From: Exiguobacterium sp. J17977
GTDB lineage: Bacteria; Bacillota; Bacilli; Exiguobacteriales; Exiguobacteriaceae
Assembly: GCF_018616375.1 (NCBI RefSeq)
Contig: NZ_JAEQBB010000001.1
Span: 558,001-622,000 of the forward strand
Direction of reading: 5' to 3'
Length of the DNA: 64,000 nt
Shown here: positions 47,307-56,212 of the stretch, in pieces
Position numbering within the stretch: position 1 is the first letter of the stretch
Layout: every line of letters begins with the position of its first letter
The notes under the pieces: generated by a model
Database searches by the model: none
What the model saw: the letters and a program-made list of their open reading frames with translations, nothing else
What the model was told of the DNA's origin: nothing
Made by a program: the position numbers and the translations under genes

Positions 47307-48689
47307 TTGAAAGGAAAGTTCTTATTAAGTGCAGCGCTCGTCACAGGATTAACGGTCTCGTCAGCTTTACCGGTTACATATGCGCATGACGAGCTAGGAG
47401 ACATCAACATCGAGAAAGGGGAACGTAACCCGGATGAAATCAGTTCGGTTTCCGTGACGGAAGGAAGCAAGAACGTCAAGTATCTACATGAGACTGCAGC
47501 GGTACCACTGAAAGAAATCAGAGAAGGCGTGAAAAACAGTACGGCTGATGTGTATGCTCATAAAGGATTCGCGTATACAGGGACACATACTTCAGGTGGA
47601 GGCAACGGCGGGGTTCGCGTATTTGATTTGAAAGACCCATCTAACCCGAAAGAAGTCGCAGTATTTGCCGATCAAGACATTCCTGGTACGTGGCAGGAAA
47701 AAGTCATCGTGAAGACGGTGAACACCAAATCGTTTAAAGGTGATTTGGCCGTTGTCTCGGTTCAGCAACTCGACTCTAAAAATCCGAATTCGAAAGGCGG
47801 GTTCCTCATCTATGATGTGACCAACCCGTATGAGCCGAAGAAGTTAGGCTTCTATGAGGTCACGAAAAAGACGAGAGGGACACATGAGCTTTACTTGACG
47901 ACACAAGGGGACCGGGTATTGGTCCTTGCCTCGAACCCTTATGCAGACTACTATTCGCACGGGAAAGAGAAGGACTTCCAACTCGTAGATGTGACCAACC
48001 CAGCGGAACCGAAGAAGCTATACGAGTTCGATCCACGTTCTTTGCCGGAAGTGGATGAAAGCTTTGACGGATACACGTGGAACGCGCCTGATGGCAAGAA
48101 GAGACCAGTCTTCAACCATAGCGCCTATGCGGATGAGAACGGGAAAACAGCGTTTCTCTCGTTCTGGGATCTTGGGACGATCATCCTGGACATCTCAGAC
48201 CCAGACAACGTGACATACGAAGGACGGACGACATTCGCGTCAGATCAACAAGGATCGGCGCACTCGGCGGCACTTGCAAAAGGCGGCACGGTACTCGTCG
48301 AAACGAGAGAAGTGTATGCGCCGGTTAAATCAGGCTACGAACAAGCGTACGGATACACTCGAATCTTCGACATTAAAAACAAAACGAATCCGAAACTATT
48401 GAGCGAATTCAAGACGGATTTGACAGAAGATATCTCTGAGAATCCGGCTGAACAAGTCACGTTCGGAAAAACGGTACACGATCCAAAAGTACATGGGAAC
48501 ACGTTGTACCTGTCTCACTACGCGGGCGGGGTGCGAGCGGTTGATATTTCGAATCCGAGTAAACCGGTACAAATCGGAAAATACGTTCCGGCCGATGCGA
48601 ACATCTGGGGCGTCTACGTCGATCAAAACTATGTGCTCGCGTCTGACATGGGCACAGGCTTGAAAGTGCTACAAAAAAACAATAAGTAA
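47307..48689 (+). CDS. Secreted LVIVD-repeat beta-propeller-like protein
   Basis: The protein has 460 residues with a signal peptide (MKGKFLLSAALVTGLTVSS to about VTYAH, residue 30). Six copies of the strand pattern seen in LVIVD repeats are visible, e.g. GVRVFDLKDPSNPKEV, GFLIYDVTNPYEPKKL, FQLVDVTNPAEPKKL and VRAVDISNPSKPVQI. They would fold as a beta-propeller. Conserved His residues occur in GTHELYLT, NHSAYAD, GSAHSAAL and VHGNTLYLSHYAGG. The start is TTG 47307 after AAAGGGGGAA. The gene is controlled by a SAM-I riboswitch. A role in extracellular sulfur or methionine chemistry is inference. Confidence 0.8.
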   Translation: MKGKFLLSAALVTGLTVSSALPVTYAHDELGDINIEKGERNPDEISSVSVTEGSKNVKYLHETAAVPLKEIREGVKNSTADVYAHKGFAYTGTHTSGGGNGGVRVFDLKDPSNPKEVAVFADQDIPGTWQEKVIVKTVNTKSFKGDLAVVSVQQLDSKNPNSKGGFLIYDVTNPYEPKKLGFYEVTKKTRGTHELYLTTQGDRVLVLASNPYADYYSHGKEKDFQLVDVTNPAEPKKLYEFDPRSLPEVDESFDGYTWNAPDGKKRPVFNHSAYADENGKTAFLSFWDLGTIILDISDPDNVTYEGRTTFASDQQGSAHSAALAKGGTVLVETREVYAPVKSGYEQAYGYTRIFDIKNKTNPKLLSEFKTDLTEDISENPAEQVTFGKTVHDPKVHGNTLYLSHYAGGVRAVDISNPSKPVQIGKYVPADANIWGVYVDQNYVLASDMGTGLKVLQKNNK

Positions 48690-48701
48690 GGATTTCTCGA
48701 C

Positions 48702-48733
48702 AACCAGCGAAGCTCGACTTTGCTGGTTTTTTG
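48702..48733 (+). terminator. Terminator of the LVIVD-repeat gene
   Basis: AACCAGCGAAG pairs with CTTTGCTGGTT (one mismatch) and a T-run follows. Confidence 0.8.
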
Positions 48734-48758
48734 TATAATCAAATGAGGAGGCGATGAC

Positions 48759-49187
48759 GTGACCAATCGATTTGCATTACAGAGCCGAGAACTGGAGACG
48801 TTTATGGGTCAGATGTTCGTGATTTGTCCACATTGTGGGGGCCGAGCGGATGTCATGGAGAAGGGTGATGAAGTGCGCCTAAGTTGTCTAAAATGCGGTC
48901 ATCTGCAAATGAAGCAGACCGGTACAAAATATATCGGTGGAGCTTTCGATGTGCATTTCGGATTGCCGCTCTATTTACAAATAAGTTGTTGTGGCCATGT
49001 ATTGTGGGCTTACAATCGAGAACATCTCGACTACATGAAGCGCTACATCGAGGCGATGATTCGGACGAGCAAAGGCACAAATCGAAGTCTCGAAAGTCGA
49101 TTGCCTGAATGGATGAAACGAAAGCAGAATCGGGATGAAGTGTTACGGGCGATTGAACGATTAGAATTAGTGTGGGAGAGAGGGTGA
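48759..49187 (+). CDS. Zinc-ribbon protein of unknown function
   Basis: The 142-residue protein has ICPHCGGRADVMEKGDEVRLSCLKCG in its first 50 residues, a zinc-ribbon with two CxxC pairs. A later SCCGHVLWAYNREHLDYMKRYIEA segment is conserved in a family of uncharacterised Bacillales proteins, from memory. The C-terminus is helical and basic. GTG 48759 follows GAGGAGGCG. TATAAT at 48734-48739 is a candidate -10. The downstream gene starts 5 bp after the stop, so the two form an operon. Confidence 0.7.
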   Translation: MTNRFALQSRELETFMGQMFVICPHCGGRADVMEKGDEVRLSCLKCGHLQMKQTGTKYIGGAFDVHFGLPLYLQISCCGHVLWAYNREHLDYMKRYIEAMIRTSKGTNRSLESRLPEWMKRKQNRDEVLRAIERLELVWERG

Positions 49188-49192
49188 GTAAA

Positions 49193-49609
49193 ATGGACCG
49201 ACGAAAAGAACTGCATGAAATCGAGCGGCGTCAATTGACATCGGTGATGAACAACACAAAGTGGGAGGAACTGAGGCGAGCGGTAGCGACAACGTTTCCA
49301 TTTGAACTTCCTTATCAAATCAAATATGTATTAGAAGACACTCCTAATCCTGAATTTTTAGCTGATCAGTCAGGTGATTGGGAAGATGGCTTTCCTTATC
49401 CTACCTCATCAATCGAATGGATTCGATTGCGACCAAAAGTATTAGTTTACAAGGGAACACTCGTCGAACCAGACGTATATGATCTGACCGATGAATTAAT
49501 ATCTATTTTAACAAGGGAACGAATCCCATTCGTACAGGACAACGCAACGCTTCAAATTTTTGGCTACGTTCGAGATACGGGGATATTTGAACCGAAACAT
49601 GATGTGTAG
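49193..49609 (+). CDS. DUF6678-like protein
   Basis: The 138-residue protein has SVMNNTKWEELRRAVATTFPF near its N-terminus, a central PTSSIEWIRLRPKVLVYKG, and ILTRERIPFVQDNATLQIFGYVR, in the order seen in DUF6678 proteins. These are small cytoplasmic proteins, sometimes in toxin-immunity clusters. Function is not assigned. ATG 49193 follows GAGAGGGTGAG, and it is in an operon with the zinc-ribbon gene. Confidence 0.6.
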   Translation: MDRRKELHEIERRQLTSVMNNTKWEELRRAVATTFPFELPYQIKYVLEDTPNPEFLADQSGDWEDGFPYPTSSIEWIRLRPKVLVYKGTLVEPDVYDLTDELISILTRERIPFVQDNATLQIFGYVRDTGIFEPKHDV

Positions 49610-49718
49610 CATAATTCTATTTTTATCTTGTAAACACTGATCGTTTAGTTTTTGTCGTGAAACGGAGACGAGTCGGGTATGCTAAGAAAGAGAACACGTT
49701 TAGAAAGGGATGAAGCAG

Positions 49719-50693
49719 ATGGATCACTTGAACACGATTGACCCAGAAGACATCATCCGCATCGCCGTCGTCGGCGCCGGATGGGTCGGTGTCAGTTTCG
49801 CCTATCAACTGTCGATGGCCGCGCTCTGTGAAGAACTCGTTTTAATCGATTCGAACCACGCCAAGGCTGAAGGGGAGGCGATGGACCTCAATCACGGCAT
49901 TTCGTTCGCCCCGAGCCCGGTCCGGATTTGGGCGGGCGACTACTCGGACTGCCGCGACGCCGATATCGTCGTCATCACGGCCGGTGCCGCGCAAAAGCTC
50001 GGTCAGACCCAGATGGATCTAGCTGAACAAAATGCGGTCGTTATGAAACATGTGACGGAGCAAATCATGGCGAGCGGATTCGACGGCATCCTCGTCGTCG
50101 CGACGAACCCGGTCAACGTCATGGCACACGTCGTCTGGAAGGCGTCCGGTTTGCCGAAGCATCGCGTCATCGGATCGGGGACGGTGCTCGACACGGCCCG
50201 TCTCCGTTATAAGGTCGGCGAGTATTTCGACTTGTCGGCACGGAACTGCCACGTCTACTATATGGGCGAACACGGTGCCGGAGGATTCGTCGCTTGGGAC
50301 AACGCCCGGATTTATGGGAAATTGGTCCAGCAGCTGCTCGCGGAGAATGAGTCGTATCGCCAAGAAGATTTGGACGCGATTTACCAACGTGTCCGTGATG
50401 CGGCCAACCAAATCATCGAGTATAAGAGTGCCGCGTATTACGCCATCGGGCTCGGTTTGCTTCGCATCGTCCGCGCCATCGTCCGGAACGAGAACTCGGT
50501 CGTGACGATTGGTGCCCATCTTGACGGCGAATACGGGGCATCTGGCCTCCATATCGGTGTGCCGGCCTTGATTGACCGGACCGGCATCCGCCAAATCGTC
50601 GAAATCGAATTGACGGACGAGGAACAAAGACAGTTCGATGCCTCGGTCGGACGGATTCGCCAAGCAATCGACAAAATCGAATCAGTAACATGA
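49719..50693 (+). CDS. Lactate dehydrogenase-like protein with altered active site
   Basis: The 324-residue protein aligns along its length with L-lactate dehydrogenase: AVVGAGWVGVSFAYQL, DLNHG, SGTVLDTARLR and GEHG (His185). Several catalytic residues differ from the B. subtilis enzyme. Loop QKLGQTQMDL has Gln98 where Arg109 (usual numbering) binds substrate. NPVN has Asn133 for Asp168, and SAAYYAIG has Ala239 for Thr246. The NAD fold is intact. It is either a dehydrogenase for another 2-hydroxy acid or inactive. Treating it as ldh is not safe. ATG 49719 is nine bases after AAAGGG. Confidence 0.8.
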   Translation: MDHLNTIDPEDIIRIAVVGAGWVGVSFAYQLSMAALCEELVLIDSNHAKAEGEAMDLNHGISFAPSPVRIWAGDYSDCRDADIVVITAGAAQKLGQTQMDLAEQNAVVMKHVTEQIMASGFDGILVVATNPVNVMAHVVWKASGLPKHRVIGSGTVLDTARLRYKVGEYFDLSARNCHVYYMGEHGAGGFVAWDNARIYGKLVQQLLAENESYRQEDLDAIYQRVRDAANQIIEYKSAAYYAIGLGLLRIVRAIVRNENSVVTIGAHLDGEYGASGLHIGVPALIDRTGIRQIVEIELTDEEQRQFDASVGRIRQAIDKIESVT

Positions 50694-50694
50694 A

Positions 50695-50725
50695 AAAGGA
50701 CCCGGCTGCTCATGCAGCCGGGTTT
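50695..50725. terminator. Bidirectional terminator
   Basis: ACCCGGCTGC pairs with GCAGCCGGGT around TCAT, serving both convergent genes. Confidence 0.85.
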
Positions 50726-50729
50726 GTCG

Positions 50730-52112
50730 TTACGACGCCTTCTTCTCGGCGACGTCTTTCTTATAGTATTTCTCGGACGTGAAGAACTCGGTCGTCAAGC
50801 GCTTCACTTCACCGCTGAGCAATAAGACGGCAATCATGTTCGGAATGAGAATCATCGCGAGCATCAAATCAAGGAAGTTCCAAATCATCTGGGCTCCACC
50901 GATCGCACCGATGACAATCGAGGCGATATAGACGACTTTCATCAGAAAGCCGGCCTTCAAGCCGAACAAGTACTCGGCTTGACGCGACCCGTAAAAGATG
51001 ATGACGATAATCGTCGACAAGACGAAGAAGATGAGCGAGATTGTGACGAGCAGACTACCCGTGTAGCCGAAGTACTCTTGGAATGCGATCGTCGTCAAGG
51101 CAGCCGGATCGTTCATCGCATCGGACCGTGTCCACACACCCGACGACAGGACGACGAACGCCGTCGTGCTACAGATAATGAGCGTATCGATGACAATGCC
51201 GATAACGGCCCAAAAGCCTTGCCGGACCGGATGATCGGTCTGCGCAGCGGCGTGGGCAATCGGGGCCGTCCCGAGTCCTGCCTCGTTCGAATACAGACCA
51301 CGGGCGAAGCCCCAACGAATCGTCTCGGCAATCGCGGCACCGGCGAAACCACCGAGCGCGGCCATCGGTTGGAATGCGTATGAGAAGATGAGCCCGAGCA
51401 CTTCCGGGATTTGCGAGAAGTTCATCAAGACGATGACGAAGCCGGCACCAACATAGACGAGTGCCATCGCCGGGACGATGACTTCCGTCACTTTCGCGAT
51501 CCGTTTCATGCCGCCGAAGACGACGAGGGCGACGAGTCCGGCGACGATGATGCCGGTCACGAGCGTGTTGCCGTTGAACGTCTCCCTGACGGCCGAGCTG
51601 ACAGCGTTACCTTGAACCATGATGCTCGGGATGAGCTCGATCATGAGGGCGAAGGCGAACCAAGAGGCGAGCCATTTGAACTTCAATCCTTTCGCCATAT
51701 AGTAGACGGGTCCGCCGACATATTCCCCGGCCTCGTTCTTTTCGCGGTAACGGACGGCGAGGACGCTCTCTGAGAACTTGATGGCCATGCCGACGACGGC
51801 GATGACCCACATCCAAAAGATGGCGCCCGGTCCCCCGAACATGATGGCGGCCGGGACCCCGATGATATTGGCGGCGCCGATCGTCGAAGATAAGGCCGAC
51901 GTCAGCGCCTGGCGTGGGCTGATGTCACCTTCGCCTTTTGGTTTTTTAAAGACACTGCCTAACGTTTGTTGCAGTATGTAGATGGGGTATCGGAATTGAA
52001 AGAATCCTAAGCGAACCGTCAAATAGAGTCCAGATAACACGAGTAACGAGATGATTGGCACTCCCCATAGCCAGTCTGAAATCGTCGTCACCACAGTCAC
52101 AAGTTGTTCCAC
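50730..52112 (-). CDS. Sodium/alanine symporter, AGCS family
   Basis: The 460-residue protein has the AGCS family motifs FQFRYPIYILQQT, PRQALTSALSSTIGAANIIGVPAA (substrate and sodium site), GGPVYYMAKGL and YSNEAGLGTAPIAHAAA, with about 11 membrane helices. It should import alanine or glycine with sodium, or protons in related proteins. The minus-strand start at 52112 has a weak GGAGTGGTGATG context. Confidence 0.92.
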   Translation of the reverse strand: MEQLVTVVTTISDWLWGVPIISLLVLSGLYLTVRLGFFQFRYPIYILQQTLGSVFKKPKGEGDISPRQALTSALSSTIGAANIIGVPAAIMFGGPGAIFWMWVIAVVGMAIKFSESVLAVRYREKNEAGEYVGGPVYYMAKGLKFKWLASWFAFALMIELIPSIMVQGNAVSSAVRETFNGNTLVTGIIVAGLVALVVFGGMKRIAKVTEVIVPAMALVYVGAGFVIVLMNFSQIPEVLGLIFSYAFQPMAALGGFAGAAIAETIRWGFARGLYSNEAGLGTAPIAHAAAQTDHPVRQGFWAVIGIVIDTLIICSTTAFVVLSSGVWTRSDAMNDPAALTTIAFQEYFGYTGSLLVTISLIFFVLSTIIVIIFYGSRQAEYLFGLKAGFLMKVVYIASIVIGAIGGAQMIWNFLDLMLAMILIPNMIAVLLLSGEVKRLTTEFFTSEKYYKKDVAEKKAS

Positions 52113-52204
52113 ATCACCACTCCTATCCAGTATTTTACTTATATACTGTTGCCTAACGAGGCCGGAGCTAAACTCATTCTTTCAAATTAGAGGAGGAGAC
52201 ACGC

Positions 52205-52477
52205 ATGAAACAAGCACAACATCTCATCGTATCGGGCCGGGTCCAAGGAGTCGGGTTCCGTTATTTCGCGCAAGCTACAGCCATTGAATACGGCATCACG
52301 GGTTGGGTCCGAAACTTGAATGATGGGACGGTCGAACTTCACGTGGAAGGGGGAGAAGAGCGATTGGAATCTTATAAGCGCGCCCTTTACGACGGCAATC
52401 GTTTTGTCGGGGTCGAACGTATTGAAACCGAAGAGACGACAGTCGAATCGTTCCACAAGTTTGATATCCGTTATTGA
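52205..52477 (+). CDS. acyP: Acylphosphatase
   Basis: The 90-residue protein has the signature SGRVQGVGFRYFAQ (catalytic Arg) and GWVRNLNDGTVELHVEGG (catalytic Asn). It hydrolyses carboxyl-phosphate bonds such as in acetyl phosphate. AGAGGAGGAG precedes ATG. Confidence 0.95.
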   Translation: MKQAQHLIVSGRVQGVGFRYFAQATAIEYGITGWVRNLNDGTVELHVEGGEERLESYKRALYDGNRFVGVERIETEETTVESFHKFDIRY

Positions 52478-52621
52478 CCATATTTTTCATAAACAGCAAG
52501 TCAATCAGTGAAACTCGCCGATAATTTGTAAAGTGAGGGAACGGTTCCATACAATAAATCCACATTTTAAAAAAATAAACATCATTTTTGACGATAGGGT
52601 GGCCAAAAAAATGAAAGTGTG

Positions 52622-52660
52622 TATAATGAAATAGACCAAGCGGTTTATTGTCAGAAAATT
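52622..52660 (+). promoter_or_regulatory. brnQ promoter -10 and CodY box
   Basis: A TATAAT at 52622-52627 is followed at 52646-52660 by TATTGTCAGAAAATT, matching 13 of 15 positions of the CodY box AATTTTCWGAAAATT. CodY represses amino acid transport when branched-chain amino acids and GTP are high, so control of brnQ is expected. Confidence 0.7.
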
Positions 52661-52717
52661 TAGTCATTTGATTCATTGGTAACACGGAAGGTATTACACG
52701 TATGTGGAGGTAGTTGT

Positions 52718-54037
52718 ATGAAAAAATCGACATTATTCCCGTTAGCATTCACGATTTTCGCATTATTCTTCGGGGCCGGGAACTTGCTGTTCCCACCGAT
52801 GCTAGGTGCGATGGCAGGTGAGAACCTCGTCCCAGCCCTAGTCGGCTTCGTCATTACCGGCGTCGGGCTGCCATTACTCGCGCTCTTCGCAGTCGCGCGG
52901 GTCGGCGGTGGATCTGACCAGATCGCTCGGTACATTCCGAAGCGACTTGCGCTCGTCTTGACGGGATTAATGTACGTGGCAATCGGGCCGTTCTTCGGGA
53001 TTCCTCGGACGGCAGCCGTCACGTATGAGATGGGAGTCGTACCGTTCCTCGGTGCACCATCGACGCTCACGCTCGCAATCAGTTCAACTGTCTTCTTCGG
53101 TTTGACGTTCTTCTTGACGTTACGCGCACAAAAATTGATTGAAGTCATCGGACGCATCATCACGCCAATCCTCTTGCTCTTGCTTGCGGCAATCGGAATC
53201 ACGAACCTCGTGGCTCCACTCGGGCAGCCAACCGCACCAGCAGAAGGCTATGAGACGTGGGTCGGTGCCCTCGGGGAAGGCTTCAAACAAGGCTACTTGA
53301 CGATGGACGTCTTCGGCGCTCTCGTCTTCGGTGCCATCGTGCTCGTTACGCTTAAAGCGAACGGGATGACAGACCAGAAAGAAGCATCTTCACTTCTTCG
53401 CACGTCTGGCATGCTCGCTGTCACGTGTTTGATGCTCGTCTATATCTCGCTCGGTTCAATCGGTGCGAATATGACCGGTCAAACAGGTACGACAGACGGA
53501 GCCAGCTTGCTTCAAGCGTTCGCTGGTACGTCATTCGGACAAGTCGGAATGCTCGCGCTCGGGGCTGCGGTCTTCCTCGCTTGTTTGACGACGGCGGTCG
53601 GACTCATCACTGAGTTCTCACGCTTCATCAGCAACACGTTCGAATCGCTCAAGTATTATCAAGTCGTCATCGCGACGACGTTGTTCGGCTACTTGATTTC
53701 ACTCGTCGGACTCGGTACGTTGATTCAAATCGCGGTACCGCTTCTCACGCTCTTGTATCCGGTCATGATCGCACTCGTACTCGTCTCGATCACGGAGCGG
53801 ATTCAACGCAACCCGCACGTCGCCATGAAAGCGACTGTGTATACGGCCCTCGTGCTCTCGCTCTTCGAGACGACACACGGATTGGCGCCATCAGCAGCAA
53901 CAGCATGGATCACGAACTTGCCGATGGCTGAGATCGGGCTCGCTTGGGCAGTTCCAACATTGATCGTGTATGTAATCACGCTGTTCTTACCGAAACATCG
54001 TTCAAATCAATCGCTCGCTCAATCACGCATTTCATAA
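52718..54037 (+). CDS. brnQ: Branched-chain amino acid transporter BrnQ
   Basis: The 439-residue carrier has 12 hydrophobic helices. FALFFGAGNLLFPPMLG, GLPLLALFAVARVGGG, TYEMGVVPF and FLACLTTAVGLITEFSRF are BrnQ-family motifs. It imports leucine, isoleucine and valine with a cation. A CodY box precedes it. ATG 52718 follows TGGAGG. Confidence 0.93.
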   Translation: MKKSTLFPLAFTIFALFFGAGNLLFPPMLGAMAGENLVPALVGFVITGVGLPLLALFAVARVGGGSDQIARYIPKRLALVLTGLMYVAIGPFFGIPRTAAVTYEMGVVPFLGAPSTLTLAISSTVFFGLTFFLTLRAQKLIEVIGRIITPILLLLLAAIGITNLVAPLGQPTAPAEGYETWVGALGEGFKQGYLTMDVFGALVFGAIVLVTLKANGMTDQKEASSLLRTSGMLAVTCLMLVYISLGSIGANMTGQTGTTDGASLLQAFAGTSFGQVGMLALGAAVFLACLTTAVGLITEFSRFISNTFESLKYYQVVIATTLFGYLISLVGLGTLIQIAVPLLTLLYPVMIALVLVSITERIQRNPHVAMKATVYTALVLSLFETTHGLAPSAATAWITNLPMAEIGLAWAVPTLIVYVITLFLPKHRSNQSLAQSRIS

Positions 54038-54048
54038 GCGAGTGAACA

Positions 54049-54084
54049 TGACACCCATCCTCTGGTCAAGGATGGGTGTTTTTG
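54049..54084 (+). terminator. Terminator of brnQ
   Basis: ACACCCATCCT pairs with AGGATGGGTGT around a 7-base loop and is followed by TTTTT. Confidence 0.88.
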
Positions 54085-54153
54085 CTGTCTTATCGTTTGC
54101 TCATTCCGTTCATCAACAAGTAAAATGGAGAGATGAAAAGGAAGTGACATACA

Positions 54154-55335
54154 TTGACGACTAAACAAAAGAAACAATTGGCGATTCTCATGTTGAACAT
54201 GTTCATCGCCGTAGCAGGATTCGGGATTATCATTCCGATTATTCCGGATTATTTAAAGATGATTGGAGAAGGTGGGACCGCTGCCGGACTCATGATTTCT
54301 GTCTTCGCGGGGGCCCAGTTGCTCATGTCACCGATTGCCGGGAAATGGGCGGACGTTTACGGCCGCAGGCTCATGATTATCCTCGGACTGATCGGTTTCA
54401 CCGTATCGATGGGCGTCTTTTACTTATCCGATAACTTGACGGTTTTGCTCATCTCAAGAGCCATCGGTGGCGTCGGGGCCGCCCTATTGATTCCTGCCAT
54501 CTTTGCTTATGTGGCCGATATCACGACGCTCAAGCAACGGGCGAAAGGGAACAGTTATATTTCCGCGGCAATGTCGCTCGGGATTGTCATCGGACCGGGG
54601 ATCGGTGGTTTCTTCGCCGAGTTCGGATTGAAGGCACCGCTCCTGTTGTCAGCGATCGTCTCGTTCGTCGCCGTCATCTCGTCAATCATTCTATTGAAAG
54701 AACCGGATCGTGAGCCGTATGTCCAAACGGGTGAGAGCGAATCGTTACCGCGTCAACTCGTGTCGTCGACACGGAAACCGTATTTCTTCGTGCTCGTCAT
54801 CAACTTGGTCATGGCGTTCGGTTTGATGGCGTACGAGTCGGTCCTCGGTCTGTTCGTCAGTGAGACGTTCAGCGCGACGCCACAACAGATTGCGGTCATG
54901 ATCACCGGGACGGGCATCGTCAGTGTCATCGTGCAATTGTTCGCGGTCGACCGTCTCGTATCGCTGTTCGGTGAGATTAAAGTCGTGCTCATCTTTATCA
55001 TGCTCGCCGCGTTCGGCTTCTTGTTCTCGCTGTTCGCCGGGTCTTATACGATTTTCTTCGTCGTCACGTTGATTATCTTCTTGTCGACGTCGATTTTACG
55101 TCCGGTATTAAATACGCTTGTATCGAAAATGGCGGATAAAGAGCAAGGATTTGCCATGGGGATGAACAATGCCTATATGAGCATCGGGAATATCGTCGGA
55201 CCGACACTGGCCGGCATCGCGTTCGATATCGATATGCGCTATCCGTTCGTGATGGGTCTCGTCCTATTGCTCGTGACGTTCGCAGGGACGTTGAATTGGT
55301 CGAAACGGAACGCGACGGCCACGTTCGAACAATAA
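54154..55335 (+). CDS. MFS multidrug exporter (NorA/Bmr-like)
   Basis: The 393-residue protein has 12 helices. FGIIIPIIPDYL, AGKWADVYGRRLMIILGL (motif A) and SRAIGGVGAALLIPAIFAYVADIT (motif C region) are typical of drug:H+ antiporters such as NorA. The start is TTG 54154 after AAGGAAGTG. The next gene follows by 17 bp and may share its transcript. Substrates are not known. Confidence 0.85.
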   Translation: MTTKQKKQLAILMLNMFIAVAGFGIIIPIIPDYLKMIGEGGTAAGLMISVFAGAQLLMSPIAGKWADVYGRRLMIILGLIGFTVSMGVFYLSDNLTVLLISRAIGGVGAALLIPAIFAYVADITTLKQRAKGNSYISAAMSLGIVIGPGIGGFFAEFGLKAPLLLSAIVSFVAVISSIILLKEPDREPYVQTGESESLPRQLVSSTRKPYFFVLVINLVMAFGLMAYESVLGLFVSETFSATPQQIAVMITGTGIVSVIVQLFAVDRLVSLFGEIKVVLIFIMLAAFGFLFSLFAGSYTIFFVVTLIIFLSTSILRPVLNTLVSKMADKEQGFAMGMNNAYMSIGNIVGPTLAGIAFDIDMRYPFVMGLVLLLVTFAGTLNWSKRNATATFEQ

Positions 55336-55352
55336 GTTGAGGAGGGAATGTG

Positions 55353-56198
55353 ATGATTTATGTCGGTGTGACGGGGTGGGGGGACCATGATTTATTGTAT
55401 ACGACCCCCGAAGAACGAAAACATAAACTGTCGACCTATGCGGGGCATTTCCCGACCGTTGAAATCGATTCCTCGTTTTATGCGATTCAACCGGTAAAAA
55501 ATTACGAGAAATGGAACCAGGAAACGCCGGAAACGTTCCAATTCATCGTCAAAGTTTCCAGGGAAATGAGCGGGCATGACCGGGAACCGAAACTGCCTCT
55601 CGCCGAGCTGTTCGAGCGATACAGGACGTCCGTCGAACCGCTGAAACAGGCCGGGAAGCTGCGGGCCGTACTCGTCCAGCTCCCGCCTTGGTTCGATGTC
55701 TCGAAGCCGCATCTCGATTATTTACGGACGATCCGTGACGAGTTGCGCGACTATGACATCGCTATCGAGTTCCGGAACCCGACGTGGTTCTCAGAGGCGT
55801 TTCGGGAGCGGACGCTCGCGTTTTTAGCAGAGCATCGCTTCATCAATACGATTTGTGATGAACCGCAAACGAAGGAAAGCAGCATTCCGTTCGTCCCGGT
55901 CGTGACCAATCCTGACGTGGCGGTCGTGCGCTTGCACGGCCGTAATACCGCCGGCTGGCTCCGAAAGCCGGGCATGACGAGTCAAGAGTGGCGGCACGTC
56001 CGCTGCCTGTACCGTTATAGTGAAGATGAACTGCAGGAGCTCGCTGCGGCGCTCAAACAAGTCGACGAGAAGGCGAAGTCGGTGTACGTCTACTTCAACA
56101 ACAACTCGGCCGGAGACGCGGTACCGAACGCCAAACGGTTGATTGAGATTCTCGGCGCCGAATATGAACTCGCACCGAGCCAAATCAGCCTGTTCTAG
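55353..56198 (+). CDS. DUF72 (YecE-like) protein
   Basis: The 281-residue protein has the DUF72 TIM-barrel layout: YVGVTGWGDH at the start, TVEIDSSFYAIQPVKNYEKW, QFIVKVSREMSGHDR, FRNPTWF, and VRLHGRNT and YVYFNNNSAGDAVPNAK near the end. The C-terminus ends in SLF. Its biochemical role is unknown. ATG 55353 is chosen after GAGGAGGGAATGTG. Spacing to the next gene is 14 bp. Confidence 0.9.
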   Translation: MIYVGVTGWGDHDLLYTTPEERKHKLSTYAGHFPTVEIDSSFYAIQPVKNYEKWNQETPETFQFIVKVSREMSGHDREPKLPLAELFERYRTSVEPLKQAGKLRAVLVQLPPWFDVSKPHLDYLRTIRDELRDYDIAIEFRNPTWFSEAFRERTLAFLAEHRFINTICDEPQTKESSIPFVPVVTNPDVAVVRLHGRNTAGWLRKPGMTSQEWRHVRCLYRYSEDELQELAAALKQVDEKAKSVYVYFNNNSAGDAVPNAKRLIEILGAEYELAPSQISLF

Positions 56199-56212
56199 GA
56201 AGGGGGATCGTC

